Below, piece by piece: positions 8,038 to 16,015 of a stretch of DNA of 64,000 nucleotides. Origin of the DNA: Ectothiorhodospira haloalkaliphila ATCC 51935 (lineage in GTDB: Bacteria > Pseudomonadota > Gammaproteobacteria > Ectothiorhodospirales > Ectothiorhodospiraceae); the NCBI RefSeq assembly GCF_000633935.1, contig NZ_KK214998.1:944010-1008009 (forward strand), read 5' to 3'. The notes below the pieces were generated by a model. The model was not told where the DNA came from and ran no database searches. It worked only from the letters and a program-made list of their open reading frames with translations. Positions within the stretch are counted from its first letter, which is position 1, and each line of letters begins with the position of its first letter. The position numbers and the translations under genes were made by a program.

Positions 8038-8282
8038 CAACTTAGTTTCCACCTGGAATCCGGCACCGTGTCGATAACGCCACCCTGGAAAAGTATAGGA
8101 GGCACCTTCGCCGGGTGTCGCCGGGACGATGAGGCTTGGACCTTCACCGCCAATACATCCTCGGGCGGATCCTCCATTAATACGATCACCTTCACGTGGC
8201 GATTCATCAGCTTCTCAAACTGCGGAATCCGGATGAACGCGCTTTTGATATCCGTCTCGAACTCTACCGCGTAAATATGACA
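8037..8282 (-). pseudogene. Antitoxin-like reading frame lacking a start codon
   Basis: The minus strand encodes HIYAVEFETDIKSAFIRIP, then LMNRHVKVIVLMEDPPED and ILFQGGVIDTVPDSRW. This is the pattern of small AbrB/VapB-like antitoxins (N-terminal beta-rich domain, C-terminal GDI...W tail). The frame is open back to an upstream TAG but contains no ATG, GTG or TTG before the conserved part, so the start has been lost or an unusual ATT start is used (AAGG lies six bases upstream of ATT). Its stop overlaps the DUF4160 start. Confidence 0.5.
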
Positions 8283-8360
8283 CCTTAAGCAAGCAGGGGA
8301 TAACCACGCACCACGAGGATAGCACGACTACCGCCTCAGGGCGGCGGAGCAAGACGAGAA

Positions 8361-8580
8361 GGCAAGGGACAGGCAGTCTTGACCATCGTGGTCAGCCTTT
8401 CGTCCCCTAGCCGTTATGTTCAACGCCCACCCGCCCCGCTGGCGACCCTTTCCCCACCTGGGAATGCGCTTCCAGCCTCGAATTTCCCCGCCATCTGGCT
8501 GAGAGCACGAACCGCGCCCACGCGCCAACCTCGGCACCTCACCGCCGCATGGTAAAAGTCGGTCAGGAAAGCCCCTCAGG
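8361..8580. repeat. Solo copy of the transposase-flanking repeat
   Basis: It matches 6172-6385 along its length (GCAAGGGACAGGCAGTC, TAGCCGTTATGTTCAAC, CTTTCCCCACCTGGGAATG, AAGTCGGTCAGGAAAGCCCC) but has no transposase attached. Its right end supplies the start codon and first residues of the following antitoxin gene. Confidence 0.75.
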
Positions 8581-8782
8581 CCGCCTACCAGACAGTCGTC
8601 GCCAGGAGGTGATAGATTTCGTGACGTTCTTGGAACAGCGGTATGGGGTTTCGCCTCCAAGTGAACAGGTGGATTGGCCAGAACAAGAGTTCCGGGCCAT
8701 GAGTATTGAACAATCCATGCGAGGCCTGGAGGACGAACCGGATCTTTATTCCGACGATGATCTCAAGGAGCGCTGGCGGTGA
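8549..8782 (+). CDS. DUF2281-like antitoxin whose N-terminus comes from a repeat
   Basis: A 77-residue ORF. From residue 13 it reads LPDSRRQEVIDFVTFLEQRY, the DUF2281/VapB-type pattern (LPxxxrqEVldFveFL). The first dozen residues (MVKVGQESPSGR) are encoded by the inserted satellite repeat. The original start is therefore gone, and whether this chimera is translated is unknown. A GTG overlapping its stop (GTGA) begins VKRS, a normal start for the partner PIN toxin, but an IS200/IS605 end follows after four codons, so the toxin is destroyed. Confidence 0.6.
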   Translation: MVKVGQESPSGRLPDSRRQEVIDFVTFLEQRYGVSPPSEQVDWPEQEFRAMSIEQSMRGLEDEPDLYSDDDLKERWR

Positions 8783-8834
8783 AGCGCTCTGTTGACATCC
8801 TCCCCGGCCCGAAGGTCGGAGATTCCTACGGCGC

Positions 8835-9647
8835 TCAGTTCGCTGATGCGATTTGAGTCGCTTCGGTGGGTTCCTGCTTCATCGGGGCTGCCGTGCCTAC
8901 ACCGAGGTGTGGGTGCGGCCTTACATCCCCTCCACAGGCCATGACGGCATGCCCTGCCGCCAATACATTGTTGGCTGCATTCACATCGGCATGAGCCGTG
9001 TGACCGCAGGCAACACATTTGAATCGGGCCTGGGTCTTGCGGTTGGCCTTGTCCGCATGACCACAAGCCGGACACATCCGGCTGGTGTTGCGTGGATTCA
9101 CCGCAATGACCATTCCACCGCGCCATGTCTGCTTATATTCAAGCTGGCGTCGGAACTCGGCCCATCCCTGATCCAGAATGGATCGGTTCAGGCCCGATTT
9201 GGCCCGGACATTTCGCCCCGGCAGATGGACCGTGCCTGCTGCCGACTTGGACATATTCCGTACCTGCAAGTCCTCTATCACAACGACTGCGTGGTTTTGG
9301 CTGATCGCGGTCGAGGTCTTGTGCAGGAAGTCGCGGCGGGCATGGCCGATGCGGGTGTGAATGCGCTGGATACGGGCTTTGGCCTTTTTCCAGTTATTGC
9401 TGAATTTGACCTTGCGACTCATCGCCCGTTGAGCCCGCGCCAGTTGCCGCTGGCGCTTTTTGAGGGCATGCGCCGGGGCAATGATCTCGCCGCTGGAGAG
9501 GGCGGCGAAGCAGGCCACCCCCATATCCATGCCGACGATGCTGCGAGCCGGGTGGCGGGGATCTTCGATCTCCTGCCGCGCCTGGATGGATACATGCCAG
9601 CGCCCGCCCGAGAGGGAGACGGTGACATTGCGAACCTCGCCCACCAC
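8835..9647 (-). pseudogene. tnpB: N-terminally truncated TnpB
   Basis: The 270 residues include RuvC-I (GMDMGVACFA), RuvC-II (VVIEDLQV), a zinc finger (CPACG, CVACG) and RuvC-III (HADVNAANN). Full-length TnpB has about 100 more residues at the N-terminus; here a TAG lies just upstream of the frame, next to the truncated tnpA. The nuclease core is intact but the N-terminal RNA-binding part is missing. Confidence 0.75.
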
Positions 9648-9655
9648 CTTGGCCT

Positions 9656-9943
9656 ATGGGCAAGGTCTGCACCGACTTCGAGGCACAACTGATCGAGATG
9701 GACGGCGAGGACGATCATGTGCATCTGCTGGTGGAGTATCCGCCCAAGGTGGCCGTCTCGAACCTCGTGAACAGCCTCAAGGGCGTCTCCAGCCGTCTGC
9801 TTCGCAAGGAGCGCCCGGATATCGAGAAACGCTACTGGAAGGGCAGCGTGCTGTGGTCGCCGTCCTACTTCGCATCCTCCTGCGGCGGCGCGCCGACCTC
9901 CATCGTGCGCCAGTACATCGAGCAGCAGCAGACACCTCACTGA
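9656..9943 (+). pseudogene. tnpA: N-terminally truncated TnpA (Y1 transposase of IS200 type)
   Basis: It retains the HUH motif (DHVHLLVEYPP), KGVSSRLLRKE, YWKGSVLWSPSYF and the catalytic tyrosine region (VRQYIEQQQ). About 40 N-terminal residues normally starting before GxxxEcNGexDHVHLL are absent, because the frame runs straight into the truncated tnpB. Probably inactive. Confidence 0.75.
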
Positions 9944-9950
9944 AACCCAA

Positions 9951-9998
9951 GGACGGCTACGCCGTCCGCGCTATCCTTCCCCGCCCTGAACGGCGGGG
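9951..9998. repeat. Paired hairpins at the IS200/IS605 end
   Basis: GGACGGC-TAC-GCCGTCC at 9951-9967 and CCCCGCC-CTGAAC-GGCGGGG at 9979-9998, both with perfect stems. Such imperfect palindromes are the TnpA recognition sites of IS605-family ends. Confidence 0.65.
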
Positions 9999-10094
9999 CT
10001 TGTCGCGCGCTGGGTCAGACTAGCGCGGAGCGAGGCGCTGGCAAAGGCGTGCCTGCTGTTTGCTGCGACGTCTAAAATTACGTACACTCCGAGC

Positions 10095-10409
10095 ATGCAA
10101 ACACTGATTTTCATGGGCTCCAGTCGCGAGGATATCCGGGGTTTTCCGGAGGGGGCGCGGAGGGAGCTTGGGCGACAGTTGCTTCGTATTCAGCATGGAC
10201 TGGACCCCGATAACTGGAAGCCGATGAAGACTGTGGGCAAAGGTGTGCGCGAGGTGCGGGTCAATGTTAAGGGCCAGTTCCGGGTCCTTTATGTCACAAA
10301 CATTGGTAACGCTGTGTATGTATTGCATGCCTTCCAGAAAAAGGCGCAGAAGACCAGCCCGAAGGATATCGAGTTGGGACAGCGCAGGTACAGGCAAATC
10401 GGGTGCTGA
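10095..10409 (+). CDS. higB: RelE/HigB-type toxin (phage Gp49-like)
   Basis: A 104-residue protein with GFPEGARRELGRQLLRIQHG, then MKTVGKGVREVRV and FRVLYVTNIGNAVYVLHAF, the signature of the HigB/Gp49-like toxin group. These are ribosome-dependent mRNA endonucleases. The antitoxin gene starts two bases after the stop, giving the inverted toxin-first order typical of higBA. A TAAAAT sequence about 20 bases upstream could be the -10 box. Confidence 0.85.
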   Translation: MQTLIFMGSSREDIRGFPEGARRELGRQLLRIQHGLDPDNWKPMKTVGKGVREVRVNVKGQFRVLYVTNIGNAVYVLHAFQKKAQKTSPKDIELGQRRYRQIGC

Positions 10410-10410
10410 T

Positions 10411-10692
10411 ATGGACGAAAAGATGACAGTGAGCTGTGGCAACGTTTTTGAGGATTTAGGATTCTCGCCGGAGGATGCTGCGGCAATGCAAGTAAGGGAA
10501 ACTCTTTTGATCGCGTTGGAGAAAGAACTGCGCAAACGCGGCAAGACGCAGCGGGAGCTGGCAGCAGAGTTAGGGGTGTCACGCAGCCGAATTTCCGAGG
10601 TGCTGCATCACAAGACCGACCGCTTTAGCGCTGACAAACTGGTGGGCCTGCTGCACCGAGCGGGTAAGCGTGTGGAGTTGCGGATTGACTGA
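10411..10692 (+). CDS. higA: XRE-family antitoxin of the HigB-like toxin
   Basis: A 93-residue protein from the ATG at 10411 (MDEKMTVSCGNVFEDLGF). It carries a helix-turn-helix (KTQRELAAELGVSRSRISEV) and a C-terminal FSADKLVGLLHRAGKRVEL, matching the XRE antitoxin that accompanies Gp49-like toxins. A longer in-frame start exists upstream but overlaps the toxin gene and lacks family similarity. It probably autoregulates the operon. Confidence 0.85.
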   Translation: MDEKMTVSCGNVFEDLGFSPEDAAAMQVRETLLIALEKELRKRGKTQRELAAELGVSRSRISEVLHHKTDRFSADKLVGLLHRAGKRVELRID

Positions 10693-10694
10693 GC

Positions 10695-10790
10695 AGAGCA
10701 AGGGACTGGCACTCTTGACTGACGAGGTCCACCCGCCCCGTTGGCATCCTTTCGCCGCCGCATGGGAAAAGTCGGTCAGAAAAGCCCCTC
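10695..10790. repeat. Shortened copy of the transposase-flanking repeat
   Basis: GCAAGGGACTGGCACTC at 10695 and AAGTCGGTCAGAAAAGCCCC near 10770 match the outer and inner ends of the 215-bp block; about 110 central bases are missing. It adjoins the second Y1 transposase copy. Confidence 0.65.
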
Positions 10791-11590
10791 AGGCCACTGA
10801 TCGTCGCCGCTGCCGTCGGTACACGGCCTCAAACCGCGTACTCTGCTCCAGCCACTGATCCGAGGTGATGCCCAGACGCTGCAGGATGGGCGGCAGCTGG
10901 TCTGCCTGCTCTACCGCCCCCAGTGGGAGCCGGCCTGCCGGCGATGCGTTGCACCAGCAGCGCCCGGGCCAGCCCATGCGCCCACTGCCTTCGCGGGCGA
11001 GGCCCGCTCCCACATGATGCAGATGGACTCCCTGCCCCATCTGCTCGCGCACGGCCTGCGCCAGGTTGAACCGGGGCGTGATCCGTTTCCGGATGCTGGT
11101 GTGCGCCCAGGCCTCCGGGGTGGCCGCCATCCCGGTTGGCCTGGCGGGCAATGGGCTCGTTCAGGCACTTCATGAACCAGCTCAGGTCCGCCAGTCGCCG
11201 CCGGTAACACTGGGCAAATTCTGCCACCTGGCTCAGCTCGTAGCTTTCCTGCGACGCGCCGGCCAGATACCGCTGAACCAGCAGTGGCCCTTTGAACAGG
11301 CAGCTCCAGCGCCGTAGCACCTCGTCATCGGACCAGCGCTCGGCTTGGGTCGGTTCCAGCTTGACCACCAGGTGGTAATGGTTGGACATGACCGCGTAGG
11401 CGGCCACCTCCACGGCGAACAAGGACGCCAGCAGTCGGATACGATCTTCGATCCATTGTCGGCGGTGTTCAAAGCTCTTGCCGGTGGCGTGATCCTGCCC
11501 ACTCAGGAAAGTGCGCCGCACGCAGCGCGAGACGACGTGGTAGTAAGGGGTCTCGGTGACCGATATCTGCTGGCAACGGGGGCGCGGCAT
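10789..11590 (-). pseudogene. Second REP-associated Y1 transposase, degenerate
   Basis: The N-terminal 150 residues are nearly identical to the copy at 6.4-7.3 kb (MPRPRCQQISVTETPYYHVV, MSNHYHLVV). After EPIARQANR about 119 bases are deleted between short TCCCGG repeats, removing HFWEARF...YVDLNPVRA and shifting the frame. A REP pair (10923-11013) replaces part of the C-terminal region. The last 30 residues (ILQRLGITSDQWLEQS...) are in the correct frame. Not functional. Confidence 0.85.
10923..11013. repeat. REP pair inside the transposase pseudogene
   Basis: GTGGGAGCCGGCCTGCCGGC at 10923 and its inverted relative GCCTTCGCGGGCGAGGCCCG (ending CTCCCAC at 11013) face each other. The second unit is repeated near-identically at 13807-13833. 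The GTGGGAGC...GCCTTCGC form resembles REP sequences of pseudomonads. Confidence 0.65.
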
Positions 11591-11683
11591 GTGTCCCTCC
11601 TGGACGATGGTTAACCGGCCAGATCCATGGGCCGTGGAACGACAGCCTACCGCGAGGTAGGAGGCCAGGCCCGAATCAACTGA

Positions 11684-12109
11684 TCAAGCCCCGTGCTTCC
11701 AGGGGTCGATCACTTCGACACCGCAGCCCGTGAAATCGGTCACGTTGCGGGTCGCGATGGCGGCGCCATGAGCACGTGCCGTGGCGGCGATCTGGCAGTC
11801 CGGGAAGCTGATCGGCCGACCGGCGGCGCGGCGGTCGACGAAGATGGTAGCAAAGGCTTGCGCTGCGACGCTGTCAAAGGGCAGAACCCGGCCCGCGAAG
11901 TCCTCGGTGATCATGGCGTCGATTTCGGCGATCAATCGACTGCGTCGTTTGCCCTCGGACATCACCGCTGCCCCGCGCCGCAGTTCGGCCTCTCCCACCG
12001 CGCTGATATGAAGCACTGCAGTGTCTTGTACCCCGAACCAGGCTAGAACAGCCGGGGCGGGGTTTGGACGCATCAGCTCCGAGATCACATTCGTGTCGAT
12101 CAGGATCAT
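11684..12109 (-). CDS. VapC/FitB-family PIN-domain toxin
   Basis: A 141-residue protein with the PIN acidic residues: ILIDTNVISELMR at the start, E in VGEAELRRG, and D in SFPDCQIAATA near residue 100, followed by TRNVTDF. PIN toxins cut RNA in a Mg-dependent way. It follows its antitoxin by 12 bases on the same strand. No damage is seen. Confidence 0.88.
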   Translation of the reverse strand: MILIDTNVISELMRPNPAPAVLAWFGVQDTAVLHISAVGEAELRRGAAVMSEGKRRSRLIAEIDAMITEDFAGRVLPFDSVAAQAFATIFVDRRAAGRPISFPDCQIAATARAHGAAIATRNVTDFTGCGVEVIDPWKHGA

Positions 12110-12121
12110 TGCCGGTCCGCT

Positions 12122-12364
12122 TTAGTCGAACCGTAGCGGTTCCGGCATCGGTTCCCGCGGCGGCAATGGGAGATCCACCCCACCGAGCGCCGCGAACCGG
12201 CGGTGGATAGTCTCGCCGAGGTTCTTGGGCGCCACCGGCTTACCGATGGCCTGGCGCAGGATTTCCCGCGCTTCCTCCTCCATCGACCGGTCATGTTGGG
12301 CCGCGCGCATGCGCAGGCGACGCTTCAGACCCTCGTCGAGATTACGAATTGTGATACTGGCCAT
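12122..12364 (-). CDS. FitA-type ribbon-helix-helix antitoxin
   Basis: From the ATG at 12364 the protein begins MASITIRNLDEGLKRRLRMR, then AQHDRSMEEEAREILRQAIG, the FitA/VapB ribbon-helix-helix pattern; the C-terminal proline-rich tail would bind the PIN toxin. An upstream in-frame ATG adds five non-conserved residues and was not chosen. It is the first gene of the pair and probably represses its own promoter. Confidence 0.85.
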   Translation of the reverse strand: MASITIRNLDEGLKRRLRMRAAQHDRSMEEEAREILRQAIGKPVAPKNLGETIHRRFAALGGVDLPLPPREPMPEPLRFD

Positions 12365-12528
12365 GGCACTCTCCATCAAGCTCTCTTAAGATTAATCTTT
12401 GATTGCATTGATATCAACTCACCCAGCTGGACCAGGAGCGAGGGACAGGCACTCTTGACCGCCCCCCACAGCAACATTTTCTAGCGGTTGCTGCTTAATC
12501 CGTGTCCGCTGCGACTTGACCAGAACAC

Positions 12529-13692
12529 TCAGGAATGGATCCACTTACGGCACAGTTCTGGAACCTGATATCGAGTGCTTCGGCCTCCTGCCGATAACTT
12601 CACCAGGCAGCCCTTCTCGACAAGCCCGGCAAGATGGCGGGTGGCAGTGGCCTTACTCACCTTGGCCACTTTCTGATACTGCGAAGCACTGATGCCTTGC
12701 TCAAATCCCCTTTCCCCTCCATCAAGCAACCGGTTCAGCACTTTTGCCTGCTCGGGGAGCAGGCCAGCCGTCCCGAAGCGCTGCCAGAAGCAGGCTTTGG
12801 CCAGTGTCCGCTCAGCCTGATCAATTACGTTCAGCAACGTGGCATTCAGGGTATCCAGGAACCAGACAAGCCAGGTCGTCAGGTCCGGCTTTCCACGTTG
12901 GCTCTCCTCGAGATGGCGATAGTAATCGGCTCGGCGCTCCAGGATGGCTGCGGACATGGCATACAAGCGAATCCCTTGCTGGTCCGCCTGCGCCAGGGCG
13001 CGATCGGCGATGGCCCGGGCGATACGCCCGTTGCCGTCTTCAAACGGGTGCAGCGTCACGAACCAGAAGTGGGACAGGCCTGCCCGCACGAGAGGGTCCA
13101 TCCCGGGGTCATGGCGGCTGGACTCGAACCATTGGAGGAATTGGTCAACCTCGCGCTCCAGGCGTTCTCGGGGCGGGGCCTCAAAATGCACCTTGGGGCG
13201 GTCAATGCGGCCCGAGACCACCTGCATCGGCTCCACCCCTCGCCATTGGCCGGGGCGCAGCGTTGTAAGAGAGGCTTCCGCATCAGGGAACAGCCATCGA
13301 TGCCATTGAAATAGTCTTTCCGCATCCAGCGGTGAATCCGGTTTGAGGGTGGCATCCAGCATCAACTCTGCCAGGCCTTCGGAGCGCGGTGAAGGGGGCC
13401 CGCCAGGCTCCTGCACACCAAGGCGCCGGGCCAGCGATGAGCGTACCGACGCAACATTCAGGCGCTCACCTTCGATGGCCGAGGAGGTCACAATGTTCTC
13501 CAATAGCGTGTCCAGGGCGGCACTCGCCTCGGCCTCCGGATCATCTGCGGGCAACAGGGCCTCCGACCGCCCCAGCAAGATGCCAAGCCCCCTCCAGCAC
13601 TTCTGAAGCCGAGGCTGAACCTCAGCTACTTCCCAGGTAAAGCAGGGCCAATCGGGATGTTGCCAGATCCACTTGGGGGCTTGATCGGTCAT
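12529..13692 (-). CDS. Fic-family AMP-transferase
   Basis: A 387-residue protein. The catalytic Fic motif HPFEDGNGRIAR lies near residue 225, with the invariant His and the Mg/ATP-binding segment. An inhibitory helix motif (SSAIEGE near residue 72) of the class II type (S/TxxxEG/N) precedes it, so the enzyme should be self-inhibited. The N-terminal part (WIWQHPDWPCFTW) matches DUF4172 and the C-terminus looks like a winged helix (SASQYQKVAKVSKATATRHL). It would AMPylate a target protein; the target is unknown. It stands alone, next to toxin-antitoxin genes. Confidence 0.88.
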   Translation of the reverse strand: MTDQAPKWIWQHPDWPCFTWEVAEVQPRLQKCWRGLGILLGRSEALLPADDPEAEASAALDTLLENIVTSSAIEGERLNVASVRSSLARRLGVQEPGGPPSPRSEGLAELMLDATLKPDSPLDAERLFQWHRWLFPDAEASLTTLRPGQWRGVEPMQVVSGRIDRPKVHFEAPPRERLEREVDQFLQWFESSRHDPGMDPLVRAGLSHFWFVTLHPFEDGNGRIARAIADRALAQADQQGIRLYAMSAAILERRADYYRHLEESQRGKPDLTTWLVWFLDTLNATLLNVIDQAERTLAKACFWQRFGTAGLLPEQAKVLNRLLDGGERGFEQGISASQYQKVAKVSKATATRHLAGLVEKGCLVKLSAGGRSTRYQVPELCRKWIHS

Positions 13693-13806
13693 TTATTCGG
13701 CTCATGATGTGAGCTGAAAGAATGGCCCTTTTCGGCTCAGTGGGCAAGCAAGGAAGCCTTGGGATTTCGGGTGATGCGCCATCAGCAGCCAGGCCATGTG
13801 CCCACC

Positions 13807-13833
13807 GCCTTCGCGGGCGAGGCCCGCTCCCAC
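13807..13833. repeat. REP unit
   Basis: GCCTTCGCGGGCGAGGCCCG followed by CTCCCAC; the core GCGGGC-GAG-GCCCGC is a perfect hairpin. It is nearly identical to the unit at 10987-11013. Confidence 0.65.
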
Positions 13834-13923
13834 ATGAAAATGGGGATCGTCACCTGTATTGCTCTGTGAGTGACAACGTCCCCGGGAACCCGCGACAATG
13901 GATCCGACTCCAATTCCCATACG

Positions 13924-14475
13924 ATGAAGTGGATACGCGGGGCTTCGCGGATGAACCAGGCACCCCCCGGCCGCCGGGCCGGTTTGATCATGTTGACCCT
14001 GTTCTGGGTGCTGGCCCTGGGGACGGGCACGTGGGTGTATCAGGGGGTGCTGGATGGTCAGCGCAATCCCAATACGCACCTTGTGCACAGCCTTGGCGAT
14101 GGGGATGGCAGCGTTACCCTGGAGCGCAACCGGGCGGGGCATTTTGTGGCCACGGGCCGGATCAATGGGGAGCCTGTGGATTTCCTTCTGGATACCGGCG
14201 CCACTTATGTGGCCTTGCCTGCGCATCTGGCAGAGCGACTTGGTCTGCCTCGGGAGCATCGGGCCACGTTCAACACGGCCAATGGGCGCGTTCAGGGGCA
14301 TCTCACCACGCTGGATGATGTGAGACTGGGAGACCTGTCCGCCCGCGGGGTGCGCGGCGCCATCACGCCAGGGCTGGAGGGGGATTTTGCCTTGCTGGGA
14401 ATGAGCTACCTGGGGCGTTTTGATATCCAGATCCGTGGTTCCACGATGGTGTTGCAGACACCCGAGCGGCGCTGA
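13924..14475 (+). CDS. Membrane-anchored retropepsin-like aspartic protease
   Basis: The protein has one hydrophobic anchor near the N-terminus (LIMLTLFWVLALGTGTWVYQG), then a clan AA protease domain with the catalytic DTGATYVALP motif around residue 92 and LLGMSYLGRFDIQI near the end. This matches the bacterial TIGR02281-type single-domain aspartic proteases, which act as dimers on the periplasmic side. The start may be the ATG at 13924 or one at 13951; both keep the anchor. No operon partner. Confidence 0.8.
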   Translation: MKWIRGASRMNQAPPGRRAGLIMLTLFWVLALGTGTWVYQGVLDGQRNPNTHLVHSLGDGDGSVTLERNRAGHFVATGRINGEPVDFLLDTGATYVALPAHLAERLGLPREHRATFNTANGRVQGHLTTLDDVRLGDLSARGVRGAITPGLEGDFALLGMSYLGRFDIQIRGSTMVLQTPERR

Positions 14476-14522
14476 TGGGGCTCCCCGAAGGCGGCCCCTT
14501 CTCCCACCGAATTCCATTCCAT

Positions 14523-15836
14523 TTACATCAACTCCCGCCAGGCGGTGATCTGTGGATGCTCGAAGGCGGCGTCCCACAGTCCGTGTTCACGCAGATTGTC
14601 CAGGGCTTCGGGGCTGTAGCGGATGTTGATGTTGCCGGAGAGGTCGTCGAATAAGTTGCCATCGTCGCCGGCCAGGGAAACCACCGAGCCGAAGATATTC
14701 ACTGAGGCCTCATCGGCATTCAAGTGCGCGCCTTCGAGCAGGATCACCAAACCCTCGAAGGTGATTGAATTACCGGTACCTGGGTCAAGCCGGACGTCAT
14801 CGGAAATCACCAGAATACCCGCGCCATGCATATCCCCGCTCAGGCCAATCCTGCCCCCTCCTTCCACATGATGAATACGCGGGGACTCACGGTTGCCCAT
14901 GAAGTCCTGAACGTACACAGAGCCCACCGAACCACCATACTCAGTAGGGGAGCGGTCGTTGATCAAGGGTCCGCCATCAGCGTCAAGCTGAACGTGCTTT
15001 CGCTCCGGGTGCGTCAGGAGCTGGTCCACGTAACTCTTCCAGTCACTGGCGCGCGTGCCGGAGGGGTTCCCACCCCCCGTGCTCACCCCCTCGCTGACCA
15101 TGACGGGAGCAGGTTCGCCATGAATCCGTTCCGACGTCGTCTCCACAGAGCGCGGGCCCTCCGCAGTGGCGTTTGCGTCTCCCAGCACCAGGTAAAGCCC
15201 TGTGACGGGAAGCGCTTCGGCCAACGCCTCTGGCAGGTTCTCGGGAGGATCGCTCGGACATGAACCCGATGTGCAGACATAGCCATCATCACTGCTGGGC
15301 AACGGCCAGATCCGGCCATCGAAGAGCAAGTCAAAATTGTCGCTCTGGACAACGACATCATCGTCGTCCACGGCACACGCAGCCCCAAAGCAATGATAGG
15401 CCCCCTCAGGATGAGGCCCGCCGAGGCCGGTCTCCAGGGTGATCTCAAGGGTGCGCCGGGCGGCGGTGTTGCCCACGCCGCCCACGACCTGCACGGTCAT
15501 CGCACTGCCGCTGGCTTCGGGAGCCTGAGCAAGCCACCACTGGGCCGGATGCTCGCCAGTGACATCATGCGGGCCCATGCCGCCGAGATCTTCAAGCAAC
15601 ACGTCAGGATCCAGTCGGTTCAGATTCTTGTAGCTGAGGCGAGAATTGGCGAGCACCTCGGCCACCCCCGTCTCGGCCGCCATGAAAGCATCGGTGCCCT
15701 GCTTCTGATTACCGGCAATGCGCTCCTGAAGGTGGGCCGACGTCATCCCGCTCACGCCGATCAGCGTGGCCAGTGACAGCATCACCAATGAAACAATCAG
15801 GACCGCTCCCTGCTCCTTGGCGGGTCTGTAGCGCAT
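14523..15836 (-). CDS. Second PilX-like pilus assembly protein, orphan
   Basis: A 437-residue protein with a PilX N-terminus (EQGAVLIVSLVMLSLATLIG, then ERIAGNQKQGTDAFMAAETG). The C-terminal half is parallel to the first PilX: HGAGILVISDDV, TFEGLVILLEGAHL, FGSVVSLAGDD, LREHGLW. Unlike the first copy it has no pilV or pilW next to it. It probably arose by duplication and divergence. The middle region is acidic and low in conservation. Confidence 0.78.
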   Translation of the reverse strand: MRYRPAKEQGAVLIVSLVMLSLATLIGVSGMTSAHLQERIAGNQKQGTDAFMAAETGVAEVLANSRLSYKNLNRLDPDVLLEDLGGMGPHDVTGEHPAQWWLAQAPEASGSAMTVQVVGGVGNTAARRTLEITLETGLGGPHPEGAYHCFGAACAVDDDDVVVQSDNFDLLFDGRIWPLPSSDDGYVCTSGSCPSDPPENLPEALAEALPVTGLYLVLGDANATAEGPRSVETTSERIHGEPAPVMVSEGVSTGGGNPSGTRASDWKSYVDQLLTHPERKHVQLDADGGPLINDRSPTEYGGSVGSVYVQDFMGNRESPRIHHVEGGGRIGLSGDMHGAGILVISDDVRLDPGTGNSITFEGLVILLEGAHLNADEASVNIFGSVVSLAGDDGNLFDDLSGNINIRYSPEALDNLREHGLWDAAFEHPQITAWRELM

Positions 15837-16015
15837 GAGGACCTCCTATCCCTGTATCGACAATGTGTTTCCCGATTAAAGCGCTCATCCAGCCGACAAA
15901 CAGCGTACTAGTTCAAATTTTCCGCAATCGGCGCCACCCGTTGGGGAAACGCCCAGGCGGCGCCCCAACATCAAGAGCGTTATACTCTCCCCCCATTTTC
16001 CAGAAGGAGCACCCT

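Larger units (their letters stand above)
8791..10000. mobile_element. Internally deleted IS200/IS605-type element
   Basis: The left end GTTGACATCCTCCCCGGCC forms an imperfect hairpin with GGTCGGAGA. The right end carries two perfect hairpins (9951-9967 and 9979-9998), as expected for subterminal structures recognised by TnpA. Inside are divergent tnpB (minus) and tnpA (plus), both lacking their 5' parts and abutting at about 9650, so one deletion removed both starts. Exact ends are estimates. Confidence 0.7.

Noticed and set aside
8068-8274. Plus-strand 68-residue ORF
   Set aside because: It is the antisense shadow of the antitoxin-like frame on the minus strand and has no family features.
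12634-13314. Long plus-strand ORFs over the Fic gene
   Set aside because: Antisense shadows of an intact Fic protein with a perfect HPFxDGNGR motif.
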